DNA from: Planctomycetota bacterium
GTDB taxonomy: Bacteria > Planctomycetota > PUPC01 > DSUN01
Assembly (NCBI GenBank): GCA_035384565.1
Contig: DAOOIT010000037.1
Coordinates: forward strand, 1 to 62,306
Length of the DNA stretch: 62,306 bases
Reading direction: 5' to 3'
Every line of letters begins with the position of its first letter. The first letter of the stretch is position 1. Below, piece by piece: positions 1 through 9,686 of this stretch. The position numbers were made by a program, and so were the translations under genes. The notes below the pieces were generated by a model. It was given only the letters and a program-made list of their open reading frames with translations. It made no database searches and had not been told where the DNA came from.

Positions 1-1629
1 GGTGGCCTCGGTTTCCTGCTGGTGCATGGTGCGAATGTCGCCGACGAGCTTGCGGCGGCGCTCGGCGAGGTAGCGCAGATACTCGTCCACGCTGACGATG
101 TAGAGGCGGCGGCCCTGCGAGCGGCTCCTGAAGGCGCCATCGGCGCCGCTGTGGTTGTCGGCCACCTCGATGAGGTACGTCACCACGTCGCCCTCCTTGA
201 GGGCGGGGATGCTCTGCTTGAGCACCCAGGTGGCCTCCTTCTCGACGAGACGGCCCTTGAGCGCACCGAGCGGGGCGCGCTGCTCCTCGCCGTCGTTGAC
301 GGTGTAGACGATGGCCGCGTCGGCCAGACCGTAGTCGTCGCGGGCCTGGAACTGGACGGTCAGGCTTTTGCGCGTGGTGGCCTTCTCGTCCTCGAGCGGG
401 CGCAGGATCTCGACCTGCGGGGCGCTGTCGGGGATGACCTGGACGAAGTAGCGGACCTCGTCCTTGTACTCGTAGCCGTGCTCCTTCTCGCTCCAGTGGA
501 ACGAGTAGTCGAAGGATTCGGTGGCCACGGCCTCGAAGCGGGCGAGGCGCCCGCCGTCCTCGAGCTGCATGGGGATCGGCTGGGCGCCCTCGCGCAGCAC
601 GGCGGCGGAGGCGAGGGCCTGGTCGCAGCGCAGCTCCCAGAGGAGTCTGGTGCCCTCGGGGACCTCGAGGTTGAGGATGTCGAGCGTCTGAGGGGCGAGG
701 CCGGTGTACGCGGGGTACTCGAGCCGCACGCTGGTGCCCACGATGCGCGGCGGGGGGACGACGGTGATCTGGTACTCCTCGGACGACACGTCGCCGAGCC
801 GGATGCGGTAGCGGAAGGACTGATAGACCTCGCTGAACTCGTAGGAGTAGGTGTCGTCGGCAGCCTGGCTCCTGGGGAACGGGACGGTCTCCCAGGCGCC
901 GGCCTCGGGGCGGACGTAGAGGGTGCCGTCGCGCGGGAGGAGCCCCGCGGCCCTGGCCTCGAGGGTCACTTTGGCGCCCTGCTGAATGGTCTGGCTGCCG
1001 GTGACGGCGAGCAGGCGGGTGCGTGTGGGGTAGCCGAGGCGGGCCTCGGGGTTGAGCAGGCGGTAGAAGAGCACGCGGAGGTGCTGGGACCAGTTGACGC
1101 TCACGACGCCGAAAAAGGCGACGACGAGGGCGGAGACGAGGAAGATGCGCTTGAGCTCGCGGTAGCTGATGATCTCGCGGAAATCAATCGGCTGCGTGTA
1201 TTCGATGGTCTGGCGGCGCAGGGCGCGCACCAGGCTGGGCGAGATGTGGCTGCCCTCGGCGTGTCCCTCGCCGAACTGCACGAAGGAGACGAGGAGGCTC
1301 TGGAGCTCGGGGTGGCGGCGCTCGACCTGGAGGGCCGTGCGCACGGCGTCGTAGCGCCGCAGGTGGCGCAGCCAGTGATGCCACGCGACCCAACCGATGA
1401 CGCCCACGTTCACCGCCACAAGGGCGAGCCGCCAATAGCCCGGCACACGGAACAGGAAGTCCACCAGGAGATCCAGCAGCACCATGGCCAGGGCCCAGAG
1501 CACGAGATAGCACAGGCCGCGGGTGTGGTGGAATCGGCGCTCCTTGCGCCAGGCGCGGTGGAGCTTGTCGGTGACGAAGTGCGCGCCGGGAAGCTCGGGC
1601 TCGGATTGTGCCGCGCTTATCGAGGCCAT
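1..1629 (-). CDS. Large membrane protein of MoxR operon (DUF4175-like), C-terminus cut by window edge
   Basis: The frame is open from an ATG at 1629 to the window edge, giving 543 codons without a stop, so the C-terminus is missing. Two hydrophobic segments lie at roughly residues 35-55 and 58-78, and a third near 145-165. They are followed by a long beta-rich, probably extracytoplasmic region with Ig-like character. The last visible residues (YLAERRRKLVGDIR) look like the start of a helical or coiled section. The start follows GGTGAG and lies 17 bases after the VWA gene, so it is the last visible gene of the moxR operon. The membrane topology and operon position suit the large DUF4175-type proteins found in such operons. 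That family name is an inference, and its role, presumably in envelope assembly or stress, is unknown. Confidence 0.75.
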   Translation of the reverse strand, partial: MASISAAQSEPELPGAHFVTDKLHRAWRKERRFHHTRGLCYLVLWALAMVLLDLLVDFLFRVPGYWRLALVAVNVGVIGWVAWHHWLRHLRRYDAVRTALQVERRHPELQSLLVSFVQFGEGHAEGSHISPSLVRALRRQTIEYTQPIDFREIISYRELKRIFLVSALVVAFFGVVSVNWSQHLRVLFYRLLNPEARLGYPTRTRLLAVTGSQTIQQGAKVTLEARAAGLLPRDGTLYVRPEAGAWETVPFPRSQAADDTYSYEFSEVYQSFRYRIRLGDVSSEEYQITVVPPPRIVGTSVRLEYPAYTGLAPQTLDILNLEVPEGTRLLWELRCDQALASAAVLREGAQPIPMQLEDGGRLARFEAVATESFDYSFHWSEKEHGYEYKDEVRYFVQVIPDSAPQVEILRPLEDEKATTRKSLTVQFQARDDYGLADAAIVYTVNDGEEQRAPLGALKGRLVEKEATWVLKQSIPALKEGDVVTYLIEVADNHSGADGAFRSRSQGRRLYIVSVDEYLRYLAERRRKLVGDIRTMHQQETEAT

Positions 1630-1646
1630 ACTCTCACCATTCGACC

Positions 1647-4037
1647 TCAGATGAGGTCATACCTCCGTCTGAAGAACCATTCGGTCGCCGCGCACAGGAG
1701 GAGCAGGACGAAGATCGCGGGGAGGTCCCAGAGCTCCTTCTCGCGGCGGATGACGGTCGTCTGCACCTCCTGGCGCAAGGTATCGGGCAGCTCGGGCAGG
1801 TCGCGGATGGCGAAGTAGCGGCCGCCCGAGATCTCGGCGAGCTTCCGCAGGGCGTCCTCCTGCATCGCCGGCTCGAGCTGCTCGAGCGGCGTCGTGGCGA
1901 CCTGGAGTTCCACGGTGTTCGAGTAGTCGCGGTCGGCGGGTGCCGTGCGCAGCAGGTAGCGGCCTTCGAGCTCGGGTGTGAAGAAGCCCTGGTAGAGGCC
2001 GGGCACGTCTTTCACAGGGTCGAGCTTGATCTGCGTGGTCTCGGCCTGGCCCTCGGGGCGCTCGACGTAGATGCTGTAGCTGGCGAGGTTGACCGGTTCG
2101 TACGCCTCGCTGAGCACGTTAGCATAGAGCTGCACGCGCTCGCCGGTGCGGAAGCTGCGGCGGCCGGTCTCGATCTGGATGCGCTTGTTCTCGCCGAGCA
2201 GGCGCGAGAGGGTGAGGAACTGGATCACCTGGCCCCAGTAGCGCGCGTGGTACTGGTCGCCCACCTTGAAGCGCACGCGCCAGAGCTGGTCGGTGCCGAC
2301 GAACATGGCCTTGCCACGCCCGTAGCGCTGCCAGCAGATGAGCGGGTAGGGCTCGCGGCGACGCGGGGCGTCGGACAGCGTGGCGAGCACGGTGGCGGCG
2401 GGCTTGGCGCCGGCGAGGGCGGGCACCTGGTAGAGGGGGCGCACGTGCGCCCAGCGTGCCGTGTTGCGCTCCTCGGGCATCTCGAGAGTCACCACGGTCA
2501 TCTCGTCGCCCTTCGAGGTGGGCGTGGGGTAGACCGTCTCGTCCACGGACTCCCAGGCTTCGGGCTGAAGGCGCACGGGCAGCACGCCCTCGATCGGTGT
2601 GCCAAGGTAGGTGGTGAGCGGGTTCTGATGCCCAGGCAGCACCAGCAGCGAGCCGCCGCGCTCGCGCACCAGTTGCTCCATGCGGGAGAGCTGCGCGGGG
2701 GTGAAGTACGAGGCCGGCACGTCGCCCAGGATCACGAGGTCGAAGACAAATGCCTCGCCGGCCACCTCGGGGAAGCGGTCGAGGTAACGCTCGGAGGCCT
2801 TGGCCAGATCGCGGTCGCCCTGGGTCATCAGGAACTTGACGTCGAGCCGATGGTCGCGGAGGAGCACGGCGCGCAGATAGCGGTACTCCCAGCGCGGCTT
2901 GCCCTCGACGTAGAGGACCTTGATCTTCTCGTCAATCACGCGGAGGTCGCGGGACAGCCGGTTGTTGTCGGCCACCACCTCGCCGGGGAGCGGGGCGGCT
3001 GCGACCTCGAGCTTCAGTGTGCCCGCCGTCTCGTCGGGGAGGAAACTCAACTCCTCGAACTGCGGCTCGCCGGTCAGCACGACGTCCTTGCGGGCGATCT
3101 CTTTGCCGTTGACCGTCACCGTGACGTCCACGTGTCGGTTCGTGAAGCCCTTCGAGGTGATGCGGAAGCGGACAGGCACGCGGTCCTTCGCGAAAACGGT
3201 GTCCTGCACCACCAGGCCCTCGAGGCGCACGTCGGGCGGGTCGGGCACGCCGATGCCCACGGGGAAGAGCGGAATGCCGCGGTCCTTCATCTTGCGGGCC
3301 ACCTCGAGCGGCTCGAGGCCCTCGTTCGAGGCGCCATCGGTGAGCAGGACCACGCCGGCGATTGGCTGGCCGCTGTAGCGCGAGACCACATCGTCAATCG
3401 CCGTGCCGAGGCGGGTGGACTTGCCCTTGGGCTCGAGCTTGCGGAGCGAGGCAGCGAGCGCATCGCCCTCGCCACTGGTGGGCTGCACGGCGTCTCCGAA
3501 AGAGAAGTAGCGCAGGCGGAAGTCCCTTGCGAGTCTGGCGAAGATGTCGAGATGGGGATTCTCGAGGATGCCCTTGGCCAGATCGAGGCGGACCGCGGAC
3601 GAGGCGTCGGCGCGGGTCCTGGCATCCATCACCTGCGGCACGGCCTTGTCGAAGGAGAGCCTGCCCAGGGCCATGGCGGCGTCTTCGAGTTCGCGCTCCT
3701 TCTTGCGTGCGTCGCGGATGGCCATGCTCTCCGAGTTGTCCACGAGCACGAGCAGGCTCTCGCGGAGCTTCACCGACATTTCCAGCCCGAACACGGGCTC
3801 GAAGAGCAGCAGGATGACGAGCGTGTAGAGGACCGCGCGCAGAGTGCCCAGGAAGATGCGCCGGCCGCGCGAGATGCCACGCTCGCGATAGTACAGCCAG
3901 ACGGCGAACCCCACGGCCGCCAGGATGCAGGCGAGCACGATCACGCTGGGCCACGGGTGGCGCAGGAACCACTCGAAGTAGGTCACAGGCCCCACTTCCT
4001 CCAGGCCGAGCAGCTTGGTGAACCAGCGTCGGAGCAT
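1647..4037 (-). CDS. VWA / glutamine-amidotransferase-like membrane protein
   Basis: A 796-aa protein with two N-terminal membrane helices (about residues 28-50 and 61-83) and one near the C-terminus (LPAIFVLLLLCAATEWFF). A von Willebrand factor A domain follows the second helix. Its MIDAS motif D100-N-S102-E-S104 and a downstream TDGASNEG support metal-dependent ligand binding. The middle (around VLVLPGHQNP) resembles the class I glutamine amidotransferase-like fold commonly found in these proteins, and an Ig-like region precedes the last helix. The ATG is preceded by AGGAAGAG. It starts 10 bases after the BatA-type gene and 17 bases before the next gene. By family it is a large Bat-like protein acting at the cytoplasmic membrane together with MoxR and DUF58; the precise function is unknown. 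Confidence 0.85.
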   Translation of the reverse strand: MLRRWFTKLLGLEEVGPVTYFEWFLRHPWPSVIVLACILAAVGFAVWLYYRERGISRGRRIFLGTLRAVLYTLVILLLFEPVFGLEMSVKLRESLLVLVDNSESMAIRDARKKERELEDAAMALGRLSFDKAVPQVMDARTRADASSAVRLDLAKGILENPHLDIFARLARDFRLRYFSFGDAVQPTSGEGDALAASLRKLEPKGKSTRLGTAIDDVVSRYSGQPIAGVVLLTDGASNEGLEPLEVARKMKDRGIPLFPVGIGVPDPPDVRLEGLVVQDTVFAKDRVPVRFRITSKGFTNRHVDVTVTVNGKEIARKDVVLTGEPQFEELSFLPDETAGTLKLEVAAAPLPGEVVADNNRLSRDLRVIDEKIKVLYVEGKPRWEYRYLRAVLLRDHRLDVKFLMTQGDRDLAKASERYLDRFPEVAGEAFVFDLVILGDVPASYFTPAQLSRMEQLVRERGGSLLVLPGHQNPLTTYLGTPIEGVLPVRLQPEAWESVDETVYPTPTSKGDEMTVVTLEMPEERNTARWAHVRPLYQVPALAGAKPAATVLATLSDAPRRREPYPLICWQRYGRGKAMFVGTDQLWRVRFKVGDQYHARYWGQVIQFLTLSRLLGENKRIQIETGRRSFRTGERVQLYANVLSEAYEPVNLASYSIYVERPEGQAETTQIKLDPVKDVPGLYQGFFTPELEGRYLLRTAPADRDYSNTVELQVATTPLEQLEPAMQEDALRKLAEISGGRYFAIRDLPELPDTLRQEVQTTVIRREKELWDLPAIFVLLLLCAATEWFFRRRYDLI

Positions 4038-4047
4038 CCGGCTCTTC

Positions 4048-6258
4048 CTATCCCTTCACCTCGGCGGCCCGGCCGCCGAGCAGTTCGTCTTTGGTGGCCG
4101 CGCGGGCCGCCGCGCCGACCATGCGCCGCGAGAAATACCAGGCCAGGAACGACTCGAGGCCCAGCATCGCGAGGCCGAGGATCATCAGCGTGCGCCAAAG
4201 CTCGTGGCCCACACGCCCCGTCCTGATCGCCATTTCCAGGTCGTCGCCCCAGTCCACGAGGCGCACCGGCGTGCCCAGGAAGGCTTTGGCGAGATCGCGG
4301 CCGAGGAGGCTGCGAACGTCGCTCTCCGCGGGCTCGACGTTCACGGCGACGACGATCGGGGGCATGCCGGCGGCATAACGCGCCTCGTAGAAGCCGGGCA
4401 ACTCGGGTCGCGCGAGCGTGATGGCGCGCTGGCCGTTCCGCTCGCTCACCTGGAGGGGGAAGTCCTTCCCGGCCGGGTCGCGGATGAGGACGTTCGCCTG
4501 CACGTTCGCCCTGGGCAGCGTGAGCGTGATCGGCTCGGCGATGGCGAACGAACGTTCGTGCTCCTGGCGTGAGAGGTAGGTCACAGCCTGGTGCAGCACG
4601 ATGGGGTAAACGGGGTTGACCACGAAATTGGTCCAGTCGCGGTCGGCGGTGCTGGTGCACAGGAGCACGCGGCCGCGGCCGAGGCTCTTTTCGGCGAGCA
4701 GGGGGTCGTCGGTGCCCGCGAACTTGAGGATGGTGCGGCCGCCGTCGAGCAGTTCGGCCTTGACGTATTGGGTGAAGCGCGCGGCGCCCAGGAGCTCAGG
4801 CGGCAGGCCCTCGAGCGCGCTGGCCACGGGGTGGCCCGGCATCGCCACCTCGAGCGACACGCCGTCGGGCTCCTTCGGGCTGGCGAGCGCGGTGAGTCGG
4901 GCGGGGAGAAGCGACTTCTCGCCCAGGGCCATGCGCGCGTTGAAGAGGCGCGGAATGGTCTTGTCGCCCAGGAAGACGATGAGGCCGCCGCCCTGCTGCA
5001 CGTAGGTGTGGAGCGCCGCGGCCTGGTCCTTACGGACGTCGGGCAGGTTGGCCAGGATGACGACTTGGTAGTCGGAGAGCCGCTCGGCGGGCAGGGAGAG
5101 CCAGGGGATGACTTTGACGGCGAGGGCCGCGGCGGCCGGCCCGCCGCGGCGCGGCGACAGGGCGGTGGCCAGGAAATCGGTCTCGCTCTTGTACGGCTCG
5201 TCGCTGGGCGCCCCGTCCACCGCGAGCACGCGCACTTGTTCGGCCACGTGGGTGACCGCGTAGCGCAGGTTGTCGGTCGTCAGCGGGTCGGGGCCGAGCT
5301 GGGCGGCGAGACGCGTGTCGCCCGCGGCGTCGAGGCGGGCGAAGAGCGGGATGGTCTTGGCCTGGCCCGCCGGGATACGGTCTATGACCCGCTGGTCTAC
5401 CGCCTTGCCCTCGATGGTGAGGGTGACGCCCACGCGCTCCTGGGGCTGGCGGCCGAAGTTGGTCACCTCGGCCACGTAGCGGGCGATCGCGCCCCGACGC
5501 AACGTGCCCGAAGCCACGGCGAAGTGGGTGATCGCCAGGTTCTCGGCGCTGTCGCTGGCGACGGACAGCGCGAATATCCTGGCGACCTGGCTCATCTCGC
5601 GGAGCGAGATCTTCACCTTGTCGGAGAGCTCTTCCCACGAGGTCGCCTGCGCATCGGTGACGAGGTAGCACTCGCGCATGGGCGCGCGGACCTCCCGGAC
5701 GAGTTTCTCGATCTCCTCCAGGCACAGCTCGAGGTTCAGGCGCTCCGGCACGGGCGCCGCCTCGGCGAGGGCGGCCTCCACGCGCGCGGCGTCGTACCCC
5801 ACGTCGCGCAGCAGGATGCGCGGCGTGCTGCCCATCAGCACCAGGCTGACCGGGTCGCCCGGCTCCAACGTGCTCAGCACCTTGCGCACGCGCGTGAGCG
5901 CCCGCTCGAAGCGCGTGTTCACGCCAGGCCGGTGGGCCATGCTGAACGAGGCGTCCAAGGCGATGACCACGCCCACGCGCGCCTCGGCGCCGAACCACTT
6001 GGCCCCCGCCGTGGTGAGCGTGGGCCGGGCCATGGCGAGCGCCAAGAGCAGCACCGCCAGGCAGCGCAGCACGAGGACGAGGATGTCCTCGATCCGAATC
6101 TGCCGCGCGCGGATCACCAGAGCGCGCCGCAAGAGCTCCATCGCCGCCCAGTCAATCCGCTTGTGCCGGTACCGGTTCAGCAGATGGATCAGGATCGGCA
6201 CGGCGATCGCCAGCGTGCCCCAGAGCATCGGTTTGTAGAGAAAGTCCAGAAAGCCCAT
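4048..6258 (-). CDS. BatA-domain / VWA membrane protein
   Basis: A 736-aa protein that begins with the characteristic aerotolerance-regulator (BatA) N-terminus. It has a membrane helix with the signature PILIHLLNR, a short loop with IDWAAMELL, a second helix near 60-78, and then a VWA domain with MIDAS residues D102-A-S104-F-S106. The remainder is a predicted extracytoplasmic beta-rich region with a GATase-like segment (around GGGLIVFLGD), and a final helix near 690-712 (LMILGLAMLGLESFLAWYF). The ATG follows GAGG with good spacing. It lies between the NPCBM-like gene and the second VWA gene with gaps of 10-16 bases. BatA-like proteins accompany MoxR ATPases and DUF58 proteins and are linked to envelope integrity. 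A paralogous gene occurs at 50173-52362. Confidence 0.87.
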   Translation of the reverse strand: MGFLDFLYKPMLWGTLAIAVPILIHLLNRYRHKRIDWAAMELLRRALVIRARQIRIEDILVLVLRCLAVLLLALAMARPTLTTAGAKWFGAEARVGVVIALDASFSMAHRPGVNTRFERALTRVRKVLSTLEPGDPVSLVLMGSTPRILLRDVGYDAARVEAALAEAAPVPERLNLELCLEEIEKLVREVRAPMRECYLVTDAQATSWEELSDKVKISLREMSQVARIFALSVASDSAENLAITHFAVASGTLRRGAIARYVAEVTNFGRQPQERVGVTLTIEGKAVDQRVIDRIPAGQAKTIPLFARLDAAGDTRLAAQLGPDPLTTDNLRYAVTHVAEQVRVLAVDGAPSDEPYKSETDFLATALSPRRGGPAAAALAVKVIPWLSLPAERLSDYQVVILANLPDVRKDQAAALHTYVQQGGGLIVFLGDKTIPRLFNARMALGEKSLLPARLTALASPKEPDGVSLEVAMPGHPVASALEGLPPELLGAARFTQYVKAELLDGGRTILKFAGTDDPLLAEKSLGRGRVLLCTSTADRDWTNFVVNPVYPIVLHQAVTYLSRQEHERSFAIAEPITLTLPRANVQANVLIRDPAGKDFPLQVSERNGQRAITLARPELPGFYEARYAAGMPPIVVAVNVEPAESDVRSLLGRDLAKAFLGTPVRLVDWGDDLEMAIRTGRVGHELWRTLMILGLAMLGLESFLAWYFSRRMVGAAARAATKDELLGGRAAEVKG

Positions 6259-6274
6259 ACAGACCTCTATCCGG

Positions 6275-7459
6275 TCACTGTCCCACCACCATGGGGTCCC
6301 CGATCAGCACACCGCAGGGGAACCGCATGAGGGGGCCGAAATCCACCTCGACGGCCAACTCGGCGTCCGGCGGCACCTCGACGGCGACCGCCTCGCGCTT
6401 CGAGGCCGGCCCGATCTCGCGCTCGAGCAGCGTCTTGCCCGCCGCCACGAGCCGCAGCTTCACGTCGCCGCGCATCCCCTCAATCGGGGCCAGCGTGGCA
6501 CGGAGCGTGAGGCGCGGCCCCTGAACCCTCGGCACCCGCCAGCTCGCCGAGCACTTCGGCTCGATGCGGATGCCGCGGATGGCCACCAACTCGCCCGGCC
6601 AGGCCCTCGAATCGCCCTGTGTCACGTACTCGAGGACCTCCGGCGGCACCCCCCTGGCCACCAGTGGCACCGCGTCCACCCTGGCCGGCGCCTGCTCGGC
6701 CACGTAGACGACCGATGCCGGGCGCCGTAGGACGGAGCGGAGCAGGCGATCAGGCACAGGGATGCGCCCGAGGACCGCGTGCTCCAACTCCAGGACGCCT
6801 TTGCCTGGCGTTGCCTTGCCGCGGAGGACCGAGCCATCCACCAGGCTCACCTCGTCCTCGGTGCCGGGCGAAGGCTTCGGCCCGCTCCTGAAGAGGTAAC
6901 GGGCCAGGCCCTCGCGCGACAGCGTGAGCACGCCGAGGGGGCTGTCAATGGCCACCCGCTGCTCATCCACCCACATCAGGCGGCCGGGCACGGGCTCCCC
7001 CTTGACGCGGTAGAGCGTGCCCGGCTTGTCGGCGGCCTCGGGTGGCGGCAGCGCGGGCAGGAAGTCGAGCGCTCGCAGGGCCGCGACATCCAGCTCGCGC
7101 TCGCCCACGAGCGGGAGCCGAACCTTCAGCCTGCCTGCCGTGAGGCTGGCGACGTTGCACAGCCACACTTCGCCGCTCGCCATCCGCAGCGCCTCGGGTG
7201 GGCGGATCGAGCGCGTGTCGCTCGCTCGAATGACAAAGAGCACATCGCCCCAGGCGACAGGCTTGCCCGCTACCTGAAGCGCGCCGTCGGCGAACGCCAC
7301 CTGGCCCTCGATGCGGTCGCCGGGCGTCTGCACCACGTCGGCCAGACCCGGCAGCGAAGCCACCATCAGGGCGGCCACAACCCCTCGGAGCCGGCTGCCA
7401 CAGGTCCGACCTGTCGGACGCGTCGGACTCGTCGGACTCGTCTGGCTTGCCGGACCCAT
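6275..7459 (-). CDS. Exported protein with NPCBM-like C-terminal domain
   Basis: A protein of up to 394 aa. A hydrophobic stretch (GVVAALMVASLPGLA, residues 26-40) is the core of a probable signal peptide. The last ~120 residues, with VRLVAAGKTLLEREIG-like strands and the ending VDFGPLMRFPCGVLIGDP, resemble the NPCBM/NEW2 carbohydrate-binding beta-sandwich; this is my fold reading from the motif pattern. The start is uncertain. ATG 7459 has only a weak ribosome-binding site, and codons 5-20 come from a 9-base tandem repeat. A GTG at 7378 would remove the repeat and leave a compact signal peptide. The gene sits 8 bases after DUF58, where classical Bat operons carry batD or nothing, so it may be a lineage-specific extracytoplasmic subunit of this MoxR system. 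Confidence 0.75.
   Translation of the reverse strand: MGPASQTSPTSPTRPTGRTCGSRLRGVVAALMVASLPGLADVVQTPGDRIEGQVAFADGALQVAGKPVAWGDVLFVIRASDTRSIRPPEALRMASGEVWLCNVASLTAGRLKVRLPLVGERELDVAALRALDFLPALPPPEAADKPGTLYRVKGEPVPGRLMWVDEQRVAIDSPLGVLTLSREGLARYLFRSGPKPSPGTEDEVSLVDGSVLRGKATPGKGVLELEHAVLGRIPVPDRLLRSVLRRPASVVYVAEQAPARVDAVPLVARGVPPEVLEYVTQGDSRAWPGELVAIRGIRIEPKCSASWRVPRVQGPRLTLRATLAPIEGMRGDVKLRLVAAGKTLLEREIGPASKREAVAVEVPPDAELAVEVDFGPLMRFPCGVLIGDPMVVGQ
7404..7448. repeat. 9-bp tandem repeat with small palindrome
   Basis: Four consecutive 9-mers run through 7413-7448 (GTCGGACGC, GTCGGACTC twice, then a decayed GTCTGGCTT). They are preceded by a perfect 7-bp inverted repeat GTCCGAC/GTCGGAC at 7404-7410 and 7413-7419. 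Read on the minus strand they encode a Ser/Thr/Pro-rich stretch at the predicted N-terminus of the NPCBM-like protein. The tract may really be intergenic between that gene and DUF58. Confidence 0.8.
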
Positions 7460-8338
7460 GGGCGCCGCTATCTCACATGCACGCTTCGAATCCGGCCGAT
7501 GAGATACCCCGACAGCACGGCATCCACCGGGCGCGAGGTGTCCACCAGCGTGTAATCCACATGTGCCCGTTCGCAGGCCCGCCGAATCTCCTGGAGGAAC
7601 TTGCGCAGTTCCTCCAGATAGGCCGCGCGAATACGCTTGGGCTGCGTGACGACCTCGCCGTCCTCCTCCAGGCCGATGAACTTGCACGAGCCGTCGTAAG
7701 GGAACTGGAGCTCGTGCGGGTCGAGCACGTGGAAGACGGCCACGTTGTGTCCCTTGAAGCGCAGGTGCTCGATGCCCTGCACGAACTCGGCCACGTGGTC
7801 GAACAGGTCGCTGAAGAGCATCACGAAGCCGCGCCTCGGAATGCGGTTGGCGAACTCGTGAAGGATCGCCGCCACGTTGGTGCGCGGCAGGCCCTCGACC
7901 TTCTCCAACTCCTCGGCAATCGTGCGCACGACGCCCATGGTGGTCTTGGGCTCGATGTAAGAGCGGAGTTGATTGTCGAACACCGCAAGGCCCGCCGAAT
8001 CGCGCTGCCGCACACACAGGTAGGCCATGCTGGCGGCCATGAACTTGGCGTACTCCAGCTTCGTGACCGCGTGGGAGCCGAAGTGCATGGACGAGCTGGC
8101 GTCGAGCAGCAGGTTGGCCGTGAAGTTGGTCTCGGCCTCGAAGAGCTTCAGGTAGTAGCGCTCGGTGCGCGCGTAGACTCGCCAATCCAAATGTCGGGTC
8201 TCGTCGCCCGGCACATACTGGCGATGGTGCGAGAACTCCGTGGAGAAGCCCTTCAGCGGGCTCTTATGCATGCCGACATGCAGCCCCTCGACCACCTCGC
8301 GGGCCACCAGCTCCAACGGGCCGATCCGCTGGAGAGTC

Positions 8339-9415
<1,077 letters not shown>

Positions 9416-9443
9416 GGCGTTCTCCTAGACAAGGTGACGCGCC

Positions 9444-9472
9444 ACGATAGCAAGTCGGTGCCGGGGAGTCAA
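9444..9472 (-). promoter_or_regulatory. Sigma70-like promoter of the moxR operon
   Basis: Reading the minus strand, TTGACT (9472-9467) and TATCGT (9449-9444) are separated by 17 bases. Transcription would start near 9437, about 20 bases before the moxR ATG at 9415. The match is good for such GC-rich DNA. Confidence 0.6.
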
Positions 9473-9489
9473 GCTCGATTCCGGGGCGC

Positions 9490-9518
9490 TTGCGCGCCCG
9501 CGTGCTTTGTGCTAGATC
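9490..9518 (+). promoter_or_regulatory. Possible promoter for the beta-helix gene
   Basis: TTGCGC (9490-9495) and TAGATC (9513-9518) are spaced by 17 bases, with an extended TGC before the -10. It lies back to back with the moxR promoter. The -10 is a weak match and the leader to the ATG at 9687 would be about 160 bases, containing a hairpin at 9565-9601. Confidence 0.3.
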
Positions 9519-9552
9519 GCTCTCAGCGATTCGGCGTCTTTCGCATGACCAG

Positions 9553-9601
9553 CCGCCTGAAGGGGGCACTCCGGGCTCGGGGTGTCCCGGTTGTGAGTGC
9601 C
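9553..9601. repeat. Palindromic repeat (CCGCCTGAAGG type) in leader of beta-helix gene
   Basis: It begins CCGCCTGAAGG (9553-9563), shared with the hairpin at 30257-30270. It is followed by a stem GGCACTC (9565-9571) / GAGTGCC (9595-9601) enclosing a CCGGG/CCCGG inner stem. It resembles a REP-type element or an attenuator-like leader hairpin; there is no U-tract. Confidence 0.55.
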
Positions 9602-9686
9602 GCCTCTGGACGGGCTTGCCGCTCCGCAAGGCACCACGCCGAATCGTCGAAAGCCACTTAGCCTCGCGCCCATGAAGGAGGCCCGC

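Noticed and set aside
1608..4226. Long plus-strand open frame antisense to the VWA gene
   Set aside because: It is an unbroken frame caused by high GC opposite a real gene. The product is Leu/Val/Glu/His-rich without motifs, and the minus-strand gene has clear VWA and membrane features. The same applies to the long frames opposite 4048-6258, 17725-26424, 31314-33362 and 59711-62086.
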